From Earliella scabrosa (taxonomy: Eukaryota > Basidiomycota > Agaricomycetes > Polyporales > Polyporaceae), in the NCBI GenBank assembly GCA_022605405.1, contig JABYQQ010000039.1, positions 62,001-126,000 on the forward strand: a stretch of DNA of 64,000 nt. The letters are read 5' to 3'. The position numbers and the translations under genes were made by a program. The notes beneath the pieces were generated by a model, which was not told the origin of the DNA, did not search any database, and saw only the letters and a program-made list of their open reading frames with translations. Shown here one piece after another: positions 11,461 to 23,209 of the stretch. Positions within the stretch are counted from its first letter, which is position 1, and every line of letters begins with the position of its first letter.

Positions 11461-12313
11461 TCACAACACAAGAGCAGCCCCAGCAACAACACCCACCATC
11501 GCGACACCCAGTCCTACGAGTCCTCCAAAGCCCACCCTCAGCGCGGCCGCAGCGTTGCCCCCGCCCGCCGCGTCCGTGACCGACTGCGACGCTGCGCTCG
11601 TCACGGACGCGATGCTCGACGAGAGGTCGCTCCGGACCGAGGAGAGCGCGGTGGACGCCGACGAGATGAGGGACGAGAGCGAGGACGCCGCATCGGACGC
11701 GGCCGACGACGCGCTGCTCACTTGGCTGCTCGCGGCGCTCGCGACGGACGAGGCGGCGCTGCTTGCTGTTGGGTGTGGGGAGAGAAGGGTCAGCAGGTGC
11801 GTTCTTGTCATCCATGGATGCCCGTGATGTGCGATGAATGGAGGGGAAGGGCGAGGCGAGGGACCAGAACCCGAAGCATGATGCCAGGGCGAAAATAGGC
11901 GGGATGCAAGGTGGGAAAGAAGAGGCCATTGCGGGGGGGAGCGACAACTTACCTGCGGCGCACTGCTGGCTCTGGAGGGCCTCGGCGGCCTGGACCTCAC
12001 CCTGCGAGCACGAGTCCTGGAGGCAGGCTCGGGCCTGCTGTTGGAACTGCAAGTTCGTGCAGACGCACGCAAAGTCGGTCCTGCGCAGGAGCGAGTATGA
12101 CGTCAGCGGCTAATGGCGAACGTTCGAGTTGGGTGCGCGGACTTACGGGCCCTGGCAGCCGTTCGCAGACGCGGCGTCGGTGACACAGCTAAGGATGCAG
12201 GGCGTGAGGCCCGCGGTGGAGGTTGGCAGCGGGGAGGACACGGAGCTGCTCTGGGCGTGCACGCCGGCGAACGCGGCGGCGAGGGTAAGGGCAGAGAGTG
12301 TGGTGAACTTCAT
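11461..12313 (-). CDS. CFEM-domain GPI-anchored protein (copy C)
   Basis: Three minus-strand exons: 12313..12147, 12080..11953, 11765..11461; 199 aa. Signal peptide MKFTTLSALTLAAAFAGVHA; CFEM domain from TPCILSCVTDAASANGC through PTDFACVCTNLQFQ to QQCAA with eight cysteines and the haem-type Asp (TDFAC). A long Ser/Ala-rich linker (many SSAAS and SSLSS runs, likely O-mannosylated) precedes a GPI-type tail (GLGVAMVGVVAGAALVL). The tail matches copies D, E and I closely. TATATAG on the minus strand at 12410..12404 lies 91 bp upstream. It converges with copy B and diverges from copy D. Confidence 0.9.
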
Positions 12314-14930
12314 GGCGAGGTGAGTTGATTGGAAGAGGGCAAGGGGATCGTCGTGCGGGTTAGAGACTCAGAGTCGAGAGGCGGGGAGGCGAACGCGCGG
12401 GCCCTATATAAGTGTGCGCGGGGAAGGGCCCCAGAACTGTCCTGGGCCTGGCACTCGTCCAAGAAGGGACGTACGTGACGGGGGCTGGAGTCTTCCTGAA
12501 CCCTTCGCAGCGTGGGCACGTGGGTCGCGCTCCGAACTGGGAACAGTCGGTGACGGGAAGAAGGATCGCGGTCCAGTGACCGCCACCGTCTGATGGCTGC
12601 AGTCTCTCTGACGTTCGTCGTCTCCGCACCTTGCCCCGCCCTTTCCCCGCGCATGCAGCTCACGGGGGTCGGACGAGGCCGTCCACCGTCCTTGTGTTGG
12701 CGCAAGCCTCGTCGACGCTCCATCGGCCAGCGTGCCCAGCAACTGGTAGCGAGGCACGCGCCGGCCCTCCTCCACCTCCACTGGACTCTCCGCGACTTCT
12801 TCCTCCCTGTTCCTAGTCCTCGTTCTTCCAGCTCCACCCCACGACTTTGATGCATCACACGGACGGGTGCGCCCCAGACGTATGCATCTACAGTACGTAC
12901 ATACTGCGTTCTGCGGTCTGCACTAACACTAGTCTCACTAGTCTCGCTCCAACGCTCACCCGGTTCCAGAGTCAGGAGACTCGCGCACGCAGACTAAAGC
13001 TAAAATCCAATCGACGTCACATCGTATGACATGCGCACCGTGTTGTGCTCTCAGTCTCGGCCCTCCGAGCGTGTACCTGTGTGCGTACATGTATGACGTG
13101 CGCTGTGCAGTGTCGCTTTCATCCATCATGCTCACCTCGGTCTCGACCGATCACAGACATGCACATGTGCGACCTCCATGGACGGCGCAGTGCTATTCCG
13201 CTGCTAGGCTACTCGTACGGTCCGTCAATACTCCGTTGCGGCCGAGCAATGCACTATCACTGACAACGAACACAGGGTCCAGACCGGCTAGCTCCATGGC
13301 CATACGCGCGGGAAACGGACGAGGACCATCCGGAAGTACGAGTGAGCCTTAATATCCATGCCTCGTGATACACGTCGGGCTAACGTTCTACTTCTAGGGT
13401 TCGGCGGGTCCTCAAAGCGAGAGGCGTCTGCCTTCCGCAGCGGACCTACAACCGAAGCATTCTTCAGGCAGACTTCCATGCCCCACAGGTGCTTCTTGAG
13501 GCCTGATTTCCGCTGTGTGGGCAGACTAGACCCTCACGAATCAGCAGCGGGGCTTTCTTCTGCATGTGTCGTCGCGGGCTTTTCGCTCCGAGCGGCGAGA
13601 GACGGACGACCTAGTGCACGACTATCCCAAAGTCGCGAACGTCCCGGCGGACCGTCAATATTCAATGTCAAGCCAGCAACCCTCGTCGACGTCGGCTCGA
13701 ACTGTCAGAGCGGAGCTGGCAAGAACTTGACCTCCCGATGTCCGAGTCAGCGTTCAATCTGAAGCTGAGTCGTGTCCCCGGCGGAATGGAAGCTCTGGTG
13801 GCTGGGGGCCGGGGCCCTAGACTGGGAAGTCTTCGAGGTGCGCTGTATCCTCCAAATCAAAACACGACGCGGCTAGCGCTCACCGTTAAGCTGACCTTGC
13901 AGGCTGTCCGTCATCGTCTCATACCTCTTGGGCATGCGCTTCGGCCCTATCCCGACTCACACACTACAACCCGGGGCCGCCGCGTTCGTGTCAACGGAGG
14001 TCGATGGTCGTCGACGTCTGTACATGTACACTCTCCTTTGGCTATGGCCTGCTCCTTTCGGCTCCGGTTGACTATCTGGCGCGACCCCGACTTCGAGTCA
14101 TGTAATGCGACTTGCCTCACGGCTCAGATTCCTTACAAGCTCAAGCGCTCAAGTTCAGCCGGGCCGACTGGACCGGTTCGCAACATCTTCCACACTCGTC
14201 ACATTCTATGATACGCCACCGGGGTTCAGAGCTGCGAGTGCCCGCGAGCTCTTTCGTCCGTGCGTCGATGAAAAGGAAAACACAGACAGAGTGTCGTAGC
14301 ACGAGGCCTGCGGGGGCGGCTTCGAGTGCGGCGTGATGCTGAGAGTTGGACGACCCCGCGCCCTGCGCGAGCAGATGGTGCGCACCTCGCAGATCTCCCA
14401 TCCTGACCGAATTAGCTGACCTGTTGCGTTTTAAGATCCAGATCGTCCTCTGGACGCGATCGACGTCCGTGAGCTTCGTTCTCTGTCCCACTCCATGCGC
14501 CACCCCTGCGCCTCCCACCTTCCTTGAAGCCCGTCCAATCGAGGTCTCCAGCATGCGCGCCCGGAAGGGAGATTGCATGAACGAGAGCTCGAGCCGTCGG
14601 GCGGACGCCGTCGTCGCAGCGACCGAGACATCCAGAGCCGAAGAAAGATCGAGCGAGTATATGTAGCTAGCAATCGCCACAAAGAATGCGCCCGACGCTC
14701 CGTCGAAGCCTGCCCACACTCACACGTCACGCAGCCATCCCGTCATCGTCGTCCGTCACACATGTCTTCCATCACAGCTCGGACCCCTCCCTCCTGCAGC
14801 TGCATCCTATATAAGGCGCCGTCTCTGCGTTCCCCGCCCTCCCAGCTTTCGTTCTCTACCTCCACGTTCGCCTCCTTCACTGCACGCCCCCCTCTCCCGC
14901 GCGCCGATCCGTTCTAGCTATCAGTCCACC
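12314..14930. other. long intergenic between divergent CFEM genes C and D
   Basis: About 2.6 kb with promoter elements at both ends: TATATAG for C near 12404 and TATATAA for D at 14808. The part near 14450 (GATCGACGTCCGTGAGC) resembles sequence near 16440 upstream of copy E, so the D/E duplication reaches into the distal promoter. No gene was recognised. Confidence 0.4.
14808..14930 (+). promoter_or_regulatory. core promoter and leader of CFEM copy D, duplicated at copy E
   Basis: TATATAA at 14808-14814, 117 bp before the ATG, followed by a pyrimidine-rich leader (GCCCTCCCAGCTTTCGTTCT and downstream CT tracts). The same TATA box and leader occur upstream of copy E (TATATAA at 16772-16778). 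The two genes therefore arose by duplication that included their promoters. Confidence 0.7.
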
Positions 14931-15818
14931 ATGCATTTTAACACGCTCTCTGCCCTCACTCTCCTCGCCGTCTTCGCCAGCGTCCACGCCCAGAGCGACA
15001 CGGCCACTGCCCCCACCCCCACCTCCACCGACGGCATCTCGGACTGCCTCCTCGCGTGCGTCACGCAGGCCGGCGCCTCCACTGGCTGCAGCTTGTACGT
15101 CGCTGCAATATTCTTTAGCGCGTACAGTGATGAGGCGCTGACGTCATACCCTCGTCGTCTTGCTAACTTCAACCGCGCAGCGGCGACGCGTCCTGTCTGT
15201 GCTCGAACCAGCAGTTCCAGGAGCAGGCGCTCACCTGTCTGCAGTCGCAATGCGAAGAAGCGGACATCGAGGCTGCGCAGGCGATCTTGCAGTCCCAGTG
15301 CGGTACTTCTGGTGAGTGCTTCGGTTTATAGCATTGCCCCCCCTCGCATGAGCGCATCTACGCGATGACTCGCCTCTCCACCGGTGTATCTCAATCATGT
15401 CATTTGGCTGGCTATATGCGTCTGACTCGCCGTGTATGCAACCGGGTTACCGATGGTCCCCACGTCGTCTCCATTCTGCATTCATCCACTCTCCTGTTTT
15501 CGAGGCGTCCGTTAACGATCAATATACGTTTCAACAGCAAGCGGCATAATCTCTAGCCTCTCGAGCGGAGCGACCGACTCTGCCACCGATGCCTCCACGA
15601 CCGGAACGTCGGGTCCCAGCGCGAGCAACACGAACGCGCTCTCCTCCATCTCCAACTCTATCTCCAGCATCGCATCCTCCTTGTCGGCAGCTGCGTCGGA
15701 TGCCACGAACACCGGCAACGCTGCGCTCAAGACGGGCTTTGGACCCGACTTCGGCGGCGTGGTCGGGATGGGCGTTGCCGTCGCTGGTGTCATCGCTGGC
15801 GCCGCGCTCGTCTTGTGA
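14931..15818 (+). CDS. CFEM-domain GPI-anchored protein (copy D)
   Basis: Three exons: 14931..15094, 15181..15311, 15538..15818; 191 aa. Signal peptide MHFNTLSALTLLAVFASVHA, then a short T/P linker and a CFEM domain from SDCLLACVTQAGASTGC through FGDASCLCSNQQFQ to LQSQCG. All eight cysteines and the haem-type Asp (GDASC) are present. The linker is Ser/Thr/Asn-rich and the tail (GGVVGMGVAVAGVIAGAALVL) is nearly the same as in copy E. Intron 2 is 226 nt. Closest relative in the window is copy E by signal peptide, tail and promoter. Confidence 0.9.
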
Positions 15819-16909
15819 GCTGCCGGAGAAACCCTAACGTCCATGTCGCTGGTGGTTAAGGCTGGGGTGACGTCGCTTAGATTACTTAATCTCGCATCGG
15901 ACATGAGTCCAGGTGAAGTAATAGAGTTAGGATGACATGACGCTTGTATGTACGCACTTCGTCGCGTCGTCGTAATATGCGCTTTCCAAGTTGGCCAGAC
16001 GAGTACCCCGCGCTGCCCCGAAGTTCGAAGTGTCTTTGGGCGGGGTGAAGCCGGGCCGCCATTGAAATATTGACGGGCCGGTCCGGTGCGCGATATCTCG
16101 GGCGCCAAGTCCCTTCTGTCTCTTGTCTTCACTTCCGACACTTCGTCACACTATGTGCATCACCCGCGGTCGTCCCGAGGGATTCGAAGCTGCGTCGCCT
16201 TTGAAATCGAATAGCACTAGAAGAGCGCTGTAGCAGGAACCCTGAGCCTGAGGAGGCGGTAGGTGCGGTGCGCCCCGATGGAGTGTCTCGGGCTCAGTGT
16301 TCACGTTCATGTACGGTGGGAGGTCAAGATGGTGTGTCTCTCTCTCTTTGATTCTCCTGATTTGAACGTGAAGTGAGATGCTGAAACGAAGCGTGTGGAG
16401 TAGTGGGAACTTGCGATTGACTACTGCACGCCCGGGACGCGATCGACGTCTGTGAGCCTGCTCCGTTACGCCGTATACACAGCTCAGCACTCAAGTCATT
16501 CAATTGCATCCAATCTCAAGGTGTCCTTTGAGACGGGTTAACCGCGTAATATCTCTCTGATAGAGGCTTCAACCACGCGCGCAGAAGGAGGTGTGCAACA
16601 GGTGTCGCACGGGGACACCCACTGAGACCTCTAGGCGAGGACCGAACGTGGATGGCACAAGAAGATTGGGCTCGACGTCCTCCGTCGATGGCTGTCTGAC
16701 TATGGGTCGTGCCGCCTTCGTCCGTCACATACCTTCTCTCTTCACGTCTCGGATCTCTCTCTCGTGCATCGTATATAAGGCCCCGTATCTGCGTTGCCCG
16801 CCCTCCCAGCTTTCGTTCTCTTGCCCCGCTTTCGCCTCCTTTCCTGCGCACCCTCCTCTCCCGCATCCTGATTTCACAGCCAGCCTTTCGCTCTAGCTCT
16901 CAGTCCAGC
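15819..16909. other. intergenic between CFEM genes D and E
   Basis: 3' flank of copy D and promoter of copy E (TATATAA at 16772-16778, leader like that of D). No gene was recognised. Confidence 0.45.
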
Positions 16910-17700
16910 ATGCAATTCAACCCGCTCTTTGCCCTCACCCTCCTCGCCGTCTTCGCTCGCGTCGACGCCCAGAACGCCACCTCCACCTCCTCCGCGCCCA
17001 CCCCCACCTACACTGATCACTTCACCCCCTGTGGCTACGGCTGCGCCCTGACGAGTGGTAAGGAGGCTGGCTGCGATTTGTACGTCGCTTCATTCTTGAT
17101 GGCGTGTGATGAGGCGCTGACGTCATAGTACCCTCGTTGCTTCCAAACCTTGATTGCGTAGCACCGAGCAGTCGTGTTTGTGCTCGAACCAGCAGTACCA
17201 GCAGCTGTCCCTCTTCTGCGTCCAGCACGGTTGCCCGCCCGCGGACTACCAGCTGGCGCTCGAGGTCGTGCAGACCGTTTGCGGTACTCCTGGTGAGTCC
17301 TGCGCTTTCTTTCTGAATTGAGCTTTTAGCGCTCCCCTGCACATGATCTCGTACACGCTCTTCGCCTTACATCTCCCTCCGTTGACTATATGCGTCCGTT
17401 TCGTCGTGTATGCGGTTCCGCGTCGTTGGATTTCCCCCCTCACCTTTCTTTTCTTCTTTCCTTTCACCTTCTCGTTAACCGTCGACGATCGTCTCAACAG
17501 CGTCGAACGACAACTCCACTGTAGCCAGCACCTCCTCCACCTCTGCCTCCGCTAGCATGAGCACCACGAACGCTCTCCTGCAGGCCACGAACCCCAGCAA
17601 CGCTGCGCTCAAGACCGGGTTTGGACACGACTTTGGCGGCATGGTCGGGATGGGCGTCGCCGTCGTCGGTGTCATCGCTGGCGCCGCCCTCATCTTGTGA
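16910..17700 (+). CDS. CFEM-domain GPI-anchored protein (copy E, Glu at the haem-ligand position)
   Basis: Three exons: 16910..17079, 17162..17292, 17501..17700; 166 aa. Signal peptide MQFNPLFALTLLAVFARVDA. The CFEM domain starts TPCGYGCALTSGKEAGC and continues FTEQSCLCSNQQYQ; eight cysteines are present, but the position holding Asp in most siblings is Glu (TEQSC). The segment between Cys6 and Cys8 has also diverged (QHGCPPADYQLALEVVQ). The S/T-rich linker is short and the GPI-type tail (GMGVAVVGVIAGAALIL) matches copy D. It looks like a duplicate of D under relaxed or altered selection in the binding domain. Confidence 0.88.
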
Positions 17701-19022
17701 GCTGTCGGAGAATTGAACCCTGACCTGCCGCTTTGTTGTGGTAGCTCAAGCTGGTGGGATGACTTCTCATGAATCTCTCGGATCGGACACTATTGTAAGA
17801 AGTAGAAGTCGTAATGCGATACCCGTGACTTGCCATCGAAAACGAGCGTTCACCGAGCGTTTTGCGTGGATGTTTCTTGTCAGGCGCTCGCGCTCATAGT
17901 CGCCTGGACGCAATGCTGCACTTACTCTCTTTCCTCTCCTTGACACAGCTAGCAACGTATCATTCGCAGTCACCGTCGACTCGACCGCTGTGCGCACCGG
18001 TGCGTGCCGCATTAGAGCGCCATCGTAACTGTAAGTGCTTGATATCAGAAGTCATCGCGTGCCTGGTATTCTACTTCTCATGTTCTGCCCGAGATAGATT
18101 GGATGCTACTTGGCGCCCTTGCATCGTCGACGGTCGTCGGTATTTCCTACCGCCAATTGACTTTCACCCGTCCCATCGCGGTGGGCAGCCCATTTCCATC
18201 GCATCCGAGTCGGCCACACACTACGGCTAGTAGGAGAGCGCCGCAAGTCCGGTCCGGAGCTTCAGGTGAGTATCGTTGTATGCGTCTCGGCTCCCGTCTG
18301 TTGATCATCTTTCTGTCGCCCCTGGCAGCCTAGACGATTCAGATTCAGAAACCCCGCTGTCAGGTCCGGACTGTTAAGTCGATGCGGCAGACGAATCCGA
18401 CCGTCCGACCTCGGACCGCCGCGCCCGTTTGCGAGGATGCTACCGGCACTGACGCTAGGCTCGCGCACTGGGGTCTGATAGCGTACTGCGGTCTGCTTCC
18501 GCGTGTAGTAGACGACGACTCGAAGCGCGAAGCCTGTACTCGACTAATGTTTGCTCCTGACATCTCTACCCGATCCGAGCCGTCAGAAGGCGATGAAGGG
18601 ACATCTTGCATATGGCCGTCGTCGAATGGTGCTCCAGCGAGATCGATTGAACGCGCTTAGTGCCAAAGTGAGTAGCTGGCTGTCCGAGTGCGTTCGATGC
18701 GATCTGATGCTGATGGGCCCCGTCAGATAGACCATGGTTCTTGTTGTGACAGTTCGTCAGTCAGTTCGAGTTGGAGGTCGTTGTTCATGGCGCCCTGTCC
18801 GTGAAGCGTCTCTCTGTGAGCAAAGGTTCCCGCAGTGCACCTCGGAGGGTGAGTATTTATAGGCAAGTTCTCGAGAGCTCCCCTCCATCTCACCATCCAC
18901 CGAGTCACCTAGCTCCCGCCGTCCTTCCGCGGTCCTCTACTGATACTCAGCCGAGTTTCTCGCGTATCCATTCATTCATTCACATCTCAATTCGCGTATA
19001 TCAATCGACACTCGCACTCGCC
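17701..19022. other. intergenic between copies E and F
   Basis: About 1.3 kb. TATTTATAG near 18854 is a plausible TATA element for copy F. No gene or repeat was recognised. Confidence 0.4.
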
Positions 19023-19489
19023 ATGCAGTTCAACGTCCTCTCCGCCCTCACCGTCCTCGCCGTCCTCGCCGGCGCGCACGCCCAGAACTCGGCTTCTGCC
19101 TCGGCCTCTGACTCAGCCTCCCAATCCGTGTCCGCCACCACGAACGTCACAGTCCCCTCTGGCACCAACTCCGCCGGTCAGTCTCCCCCTTTCCATCTCC
19201 CGCTCCCTTGATCTTCTCGCTCTCGCGCTCACTCGACGTCCACCCATACTATCATACTAACTTGCTTCCCTCCCACCTCACAGCCAGCGGCAGCCCGTCT
19301 GCCACGAGCCCCGCGGGAAACTCGACGAATGCCCCGGGCGCTGCGAACATGACCGCCCCGACCGGTGGGAACGGAACGGCCTCGGGCTCTCCGAACGCTG
19401 CAGCGGCGGGCGCGCACGGCTTGAGCGGCGTCGTCGGAATGGGCATGGCCCTTGGTGGGGTCATGGCCGGTGCTGGGCTCTTGTTGTGA
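19023..19489 (+). CDS. GPI-type S/T/N-rich surface protein lacking CFEM (cluster member F)
   Basis: Two exons, 19023..19176 and 19284..19489; 119 aa. The signal peptide MQFNVLSALTVLAVLAGAHA is nearly that of copies D and E. The mature chain has no cysteine at all: it is a Ser/Thr/Ala/Asn/Gly linker with several N-glycosylation sequons (TNVTV, GNSTN, ANMTA, GNGTA). It ends in a GPI-type tail (GVVGMGMALGGVMAGAGLLL). The single intron is phase 1, like the second intron of the CFEM siblings, so this looks like a CFEM gene that lost the whole cysteine domain. It would be secreted and wall- or membrane-anchored; no binding function can be assigned. Confidence 0.82.
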
Positions 19490-20525
19490 GCAGCCGATGG
19501 AGGAGGAAGAGAAGAGGAAAGAGAGTCGGAGAGAAGAGGGACAAGCCCACTTTCGGGCGAGGGCGGACTCGGATTTTCTGGCTCGTCGTCTCCGATCGTC
19601 ACCTGCTACTTAGTAGGAAAAGTCAGTTCTGGAGATTGTGTTCACCGTTGAGGTTCATTAGGCGTTCTAGATGGGCTTTTCATCTCTTTTATATGTTGCG
19701 CGTGGAGGGGTGGTTCATCGGGAATCTCTCGTAGAATTGAACGTGGGCGGTCGCAGTTCACTCAAAGTCATGGGCGTCAATGTACCCCGCTGCTTGCTCT
19801 TGACCTCCATCATCTCTCCGCGATATTCGGTAGACTTGGCAATCGGACGCGTTCTCCAGCTTGGAAGATTGCATACATATGTGGGCGACAATGGCTGAGA
19901 GCGGCTGGGACGGGTGGCATCTGCGGCGCACTGGAACCCGAGTTTGGTGGGTGGTCGGCGATACGAACGCGAAGCCCTCGGCCAGCTCGTTGAACTCAAT
20001 CATAGCTGCGAGCGCGCTCGAACACGACTTCAATGTGTGAGGGATATCAAGAGAGACTTGAAGAATTGTGACGTGACCGGTGCTGTTTGCCATGTGTACC
20101 TGCCAATGATATCGAACAACACGCTAGAAGCGGGATTCGGCTTGCTGGTATGCGGGATATCTGGATGGCGGACCAGTATGACTGATATCAAGCTGATATG
20201 TATCTTAGATGGTTGCGTGCGAGCCCATACGGTGACGATGGCTCGCTCACAAATAGCCCCCGGGACTTCCAGATCGCACACAACTTCACGTTCCTGTCAC
20301 GGTTGCGAGGCATCTGAGCTTCCGATCCAGGCTTCAAGCTTCAGGGGGCGCATGGCCGGTTGGTCACGGACCATCTCCACATCTTCCAGATCCAGATTGC
20401 ATCAGTCTGGTCTATTCTCAAGTAAACAGCTGCGTCCTGTTCCTCGAGTTGAACCCCTTGCCCGCCCTCTCCTCGACCCGCTCCGAGTCTCTAGACCTTC
20501 CTCAGTACAATCTTGTCTGTGGACC
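19490..20525. other. intergenic between copies F and G
   Basis: About 1 kb with no recognised gene or repeat. The long plus-strand frame reaching copy G from 19914 has no domain before the signal peptide and is taken as leader. Confidence 0.4.
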
Positions 20526-21252
20526 ATGCGCATCCTCTCTAGCATCTCTGTCGCCTTCGTTCTCATACTCCCCATTGCCGGCGTACATGCCCAGCTGAGA
20601 GGGACGACATCTTCCGCTCCGTCCCTATCCACGCCCGGCGTATCTCCCTGCCTGATCAACTGCTTCTCAAAGGCGCTAGCCGAGGCCAACATCTCCGGTT
20701 GCGCGTCGTTAGATGGGTAGGTCTCCGTTGAGTTTGCTCGTTCCCAATTTCCTGATTATCATACTGATTACTCATATATCATTGGTGCTCCAGGAACGTG
20801 ACGACCGGCTTACTCGAGAAGTGCTTATGTCCGAACATTCAGCAGAGTCTGAGCTGCGTCCAGTCCATGTGCGCGCAGGCGGATATCGAGGCACTCCAGC
20901 ACAGTGTGCAGCCGCTGTGCGCGCTCGGAGAAGGTCAGTCCTATTGTCTAGGAATTTGACTGTTGTACCTCGGGCTGAGTGCTCTATAGCGTCTTCCCGG
21001 CCCAGCTCTTCCGCAGTGCCCACTGGTCCAAGTTCTTCACCGTTATATTCCAGTTCTATACCGGATCCTTCGATATCACTGCGTTCAAGCAGCGCCACAA
21101 CTACAAGCTCTGAAGACTCTCCTCCTCCCACTCTCAACCCGGAGGCCAATGCTGCTGCGAAAGGTTCCCAACTCGGACCCCACTATGGAGGTGTATTCAG
21201 CATAAGCCTCGCAATCTTCGGGGTCGTCGCGGGCGCTGAGTTCGTCTTGTGA
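20526..21252 (+). CDS. CFEM-like GPI-anchored protein (copy G, haem-ligand Asp absent)
   Basis: Three exons: 20526..20716, 20794..20933, 20990..21252; 197 aa. Signal peptide MRILSSISVAFVLILPIAGVHA. Eight cysteines in CFEM order (SPCLINCFSKALAEANISGC, then EKCLCPNIQQSLSC, SMC, PLC), but about seven extra residues lie between Cys3 and Cys4 and exon 2 is longer (140 nt). The residue three before Cys4 is Leu, not Asp. The linker is Ser/Pro/Thr-rich with a GPI-type tail (AIFGVVAGAEFVL). It groups with copy H by the shared C-x-C-P-N-I-Q-Q pattern. It may bind a different ligand or none. Confidence 0.83.
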
Positions 21253-23209
21253 CTTGTGACGGGGATCGTCTGGGATAATGACTGCAATCAAAGCGGATGG
21301 TCCGGGTCGTTATGTCGATGTGCTCCTGATTCACGCTGGTCGCCGACGAAAATTCGAACCTCTGTAATAGGGTCCGTGGGGTACTCAAATTTCTGCAGTT
21401 CAATACCACTCGTTGTTGCCTTCAATTTGGGACATCGAGATGGAATGCCAGTGCGTTCTGTCACTGAGGCGTTGAACTATTACTGCCGCTGCTGAATTTG
21501 TATATCGATTGGCAGAGGTGACTTTTCCAGTCTTGAACAGCCCCATTATGCTGTTCAGTTTCGCACAGACGGCTGTCAGTGTCATGTGGCTACGACAGAC
21601 GTGGATCAAATTTTATGTTTGTCAGTTTCCCTCAATCACTCAATCGTGCGACTCGCATGGCCCCGCTGAGTCGTCTTTGAATTTGCGATGCTATAGGTAT
21701 CCTGCTGCGATCTGTACGGGATGTGCCCTGGCTCGTCCCGCGGCGAGTATAATCAATCCCCCAATTTCAACACTCCTGCGAGGCTATACAGAATGTGGAT
21801 ACAAACGGCTGTTATCAGACTCCGTGAAGACTACCAGATGCCAAAGCCGACGTTAGCAGACATTATGCGACTGATCAAAGCTGTGAGTTGCCTTGGACTG
21901 GAACGTTTGGACGAGACTGACCACCGCCGCAACTGATAGCTCGTTCGACAACATCTCGTCGACATGTCCCTCCCGCTCTTCAGAATAAAGCCGTTCGCCA
22001 TCTTGACCGCACCAAGCAAAGTACCCGCCTGTCCAATTCCTACTTCCGGCCAGCCGGTCTTATACCTTCAACCCGCACACAACCCCATTCCGGCACATCT
22101 ACATCATGCGTTATAGTATGACACTCCTTCTCAATTACATTGCTTCGTCCTTCAACGGCCTGTATTCGTCTGTCTACTTCAGGGCCAAGTAAGTACGCCA
22201 CGTTCTATAGTCTTTCGTGGTTCGGAGTTAGCCGTGATCCAAACAATGTGCCTGAGGAGGAGGGCGCTAACTGGTCGCGTCGCTCTTGTTCTCGACCTCC
22301 ATCATCATGCAAGCTGACTTGTGTCTCTCGTCGAATGCACTACTCTCTTCCCCGCGCTGATGTGGACTTGTCCGTGCATGCTGGAGGCGACGTGAACACG
22401 AAAGACCAAGACTTTTGATTATCAACATACTTCCGTCTTTCGTGCTGTCCTTGACTCTCGCCAGCTCGATCTGTACTAGCCACGCTGCTGGAGGACCCTC
22501 AAACGGACACACCCATGAAGGTAGGATGGGGCTTGACCTATCAAAAACGCATAGTCTGTGCTCAAGACGGAAGATGCACGACCCCAACAGCATCAAGGGG
22601 AACATGGGAAGCCTGCTATTCTCGAGATCGGTGCGTTCAGGCTTTCAGCTTCATTCCCTGCATCCTTCCATTGTCTGTTCCGGTCTCCCCATGCATCGAG
22701 CATCTGTCTTTCATCCGTCATTCCTTGCTATCTTCTCTGTTTCGGACGTATGGCGGCGACGCCAGATTCTCTCACTGCCGTTGTACCCCCGCTGTCCATC
22801 TTTCCTTCGTCATGTTATAGTTTGCGTCCCGTTGTCTAGGTGTTGGAGTGTACATGCTGACCATATTCTCCGTAGCGCAGCACGAGCTAAGTTCCCAAGC
22901 GAGCATCGCCGCCGCACCATCTACACCCCAGTCGTCTCAGTTCCTTGCAGTCTGTCATCCGAATAACGCTACTTTGCGCACCATCCCAAGCGCGCGAGTA
23001 GTACTTCTTCCCTCACCCTGGTCGTTCGCGTCACTTACGGCGGTACATGCATCACCTTCTTCAGCGTCGTCGGATCGTAACTTATGATGCACGTGCGACC
23101 GGCGGAAGTAGGGCGATGCGACCGCAGGTATCCCTCTTATAGTGCGCTTGCCCTGGCAGCCTCGCTCCCATTTCCTCTTCGTTCCACACAGCCAACCTCG
23201 TCTTGCATC
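21253..23209. other. intergenic between copies G and H
   Basis: About 2 kb. Promoter-like sequence (CTTATACC near 22063) precedes a short ATG frame at 22106 that ends after 28 codons. It may be a decayed relic, but no CFEM or other signature could be traced. TTATAG near 23138 probably serves copy H. Confidence 0.35.

Noticed and set aside
22106..22192. Possible small secreted gene or CFEM relic after a TATA-like box
   Set aside because: The ATG frame ends after 28 codons, no splice route gave CFEM cysteines, and similarity to siblings could not be shown.
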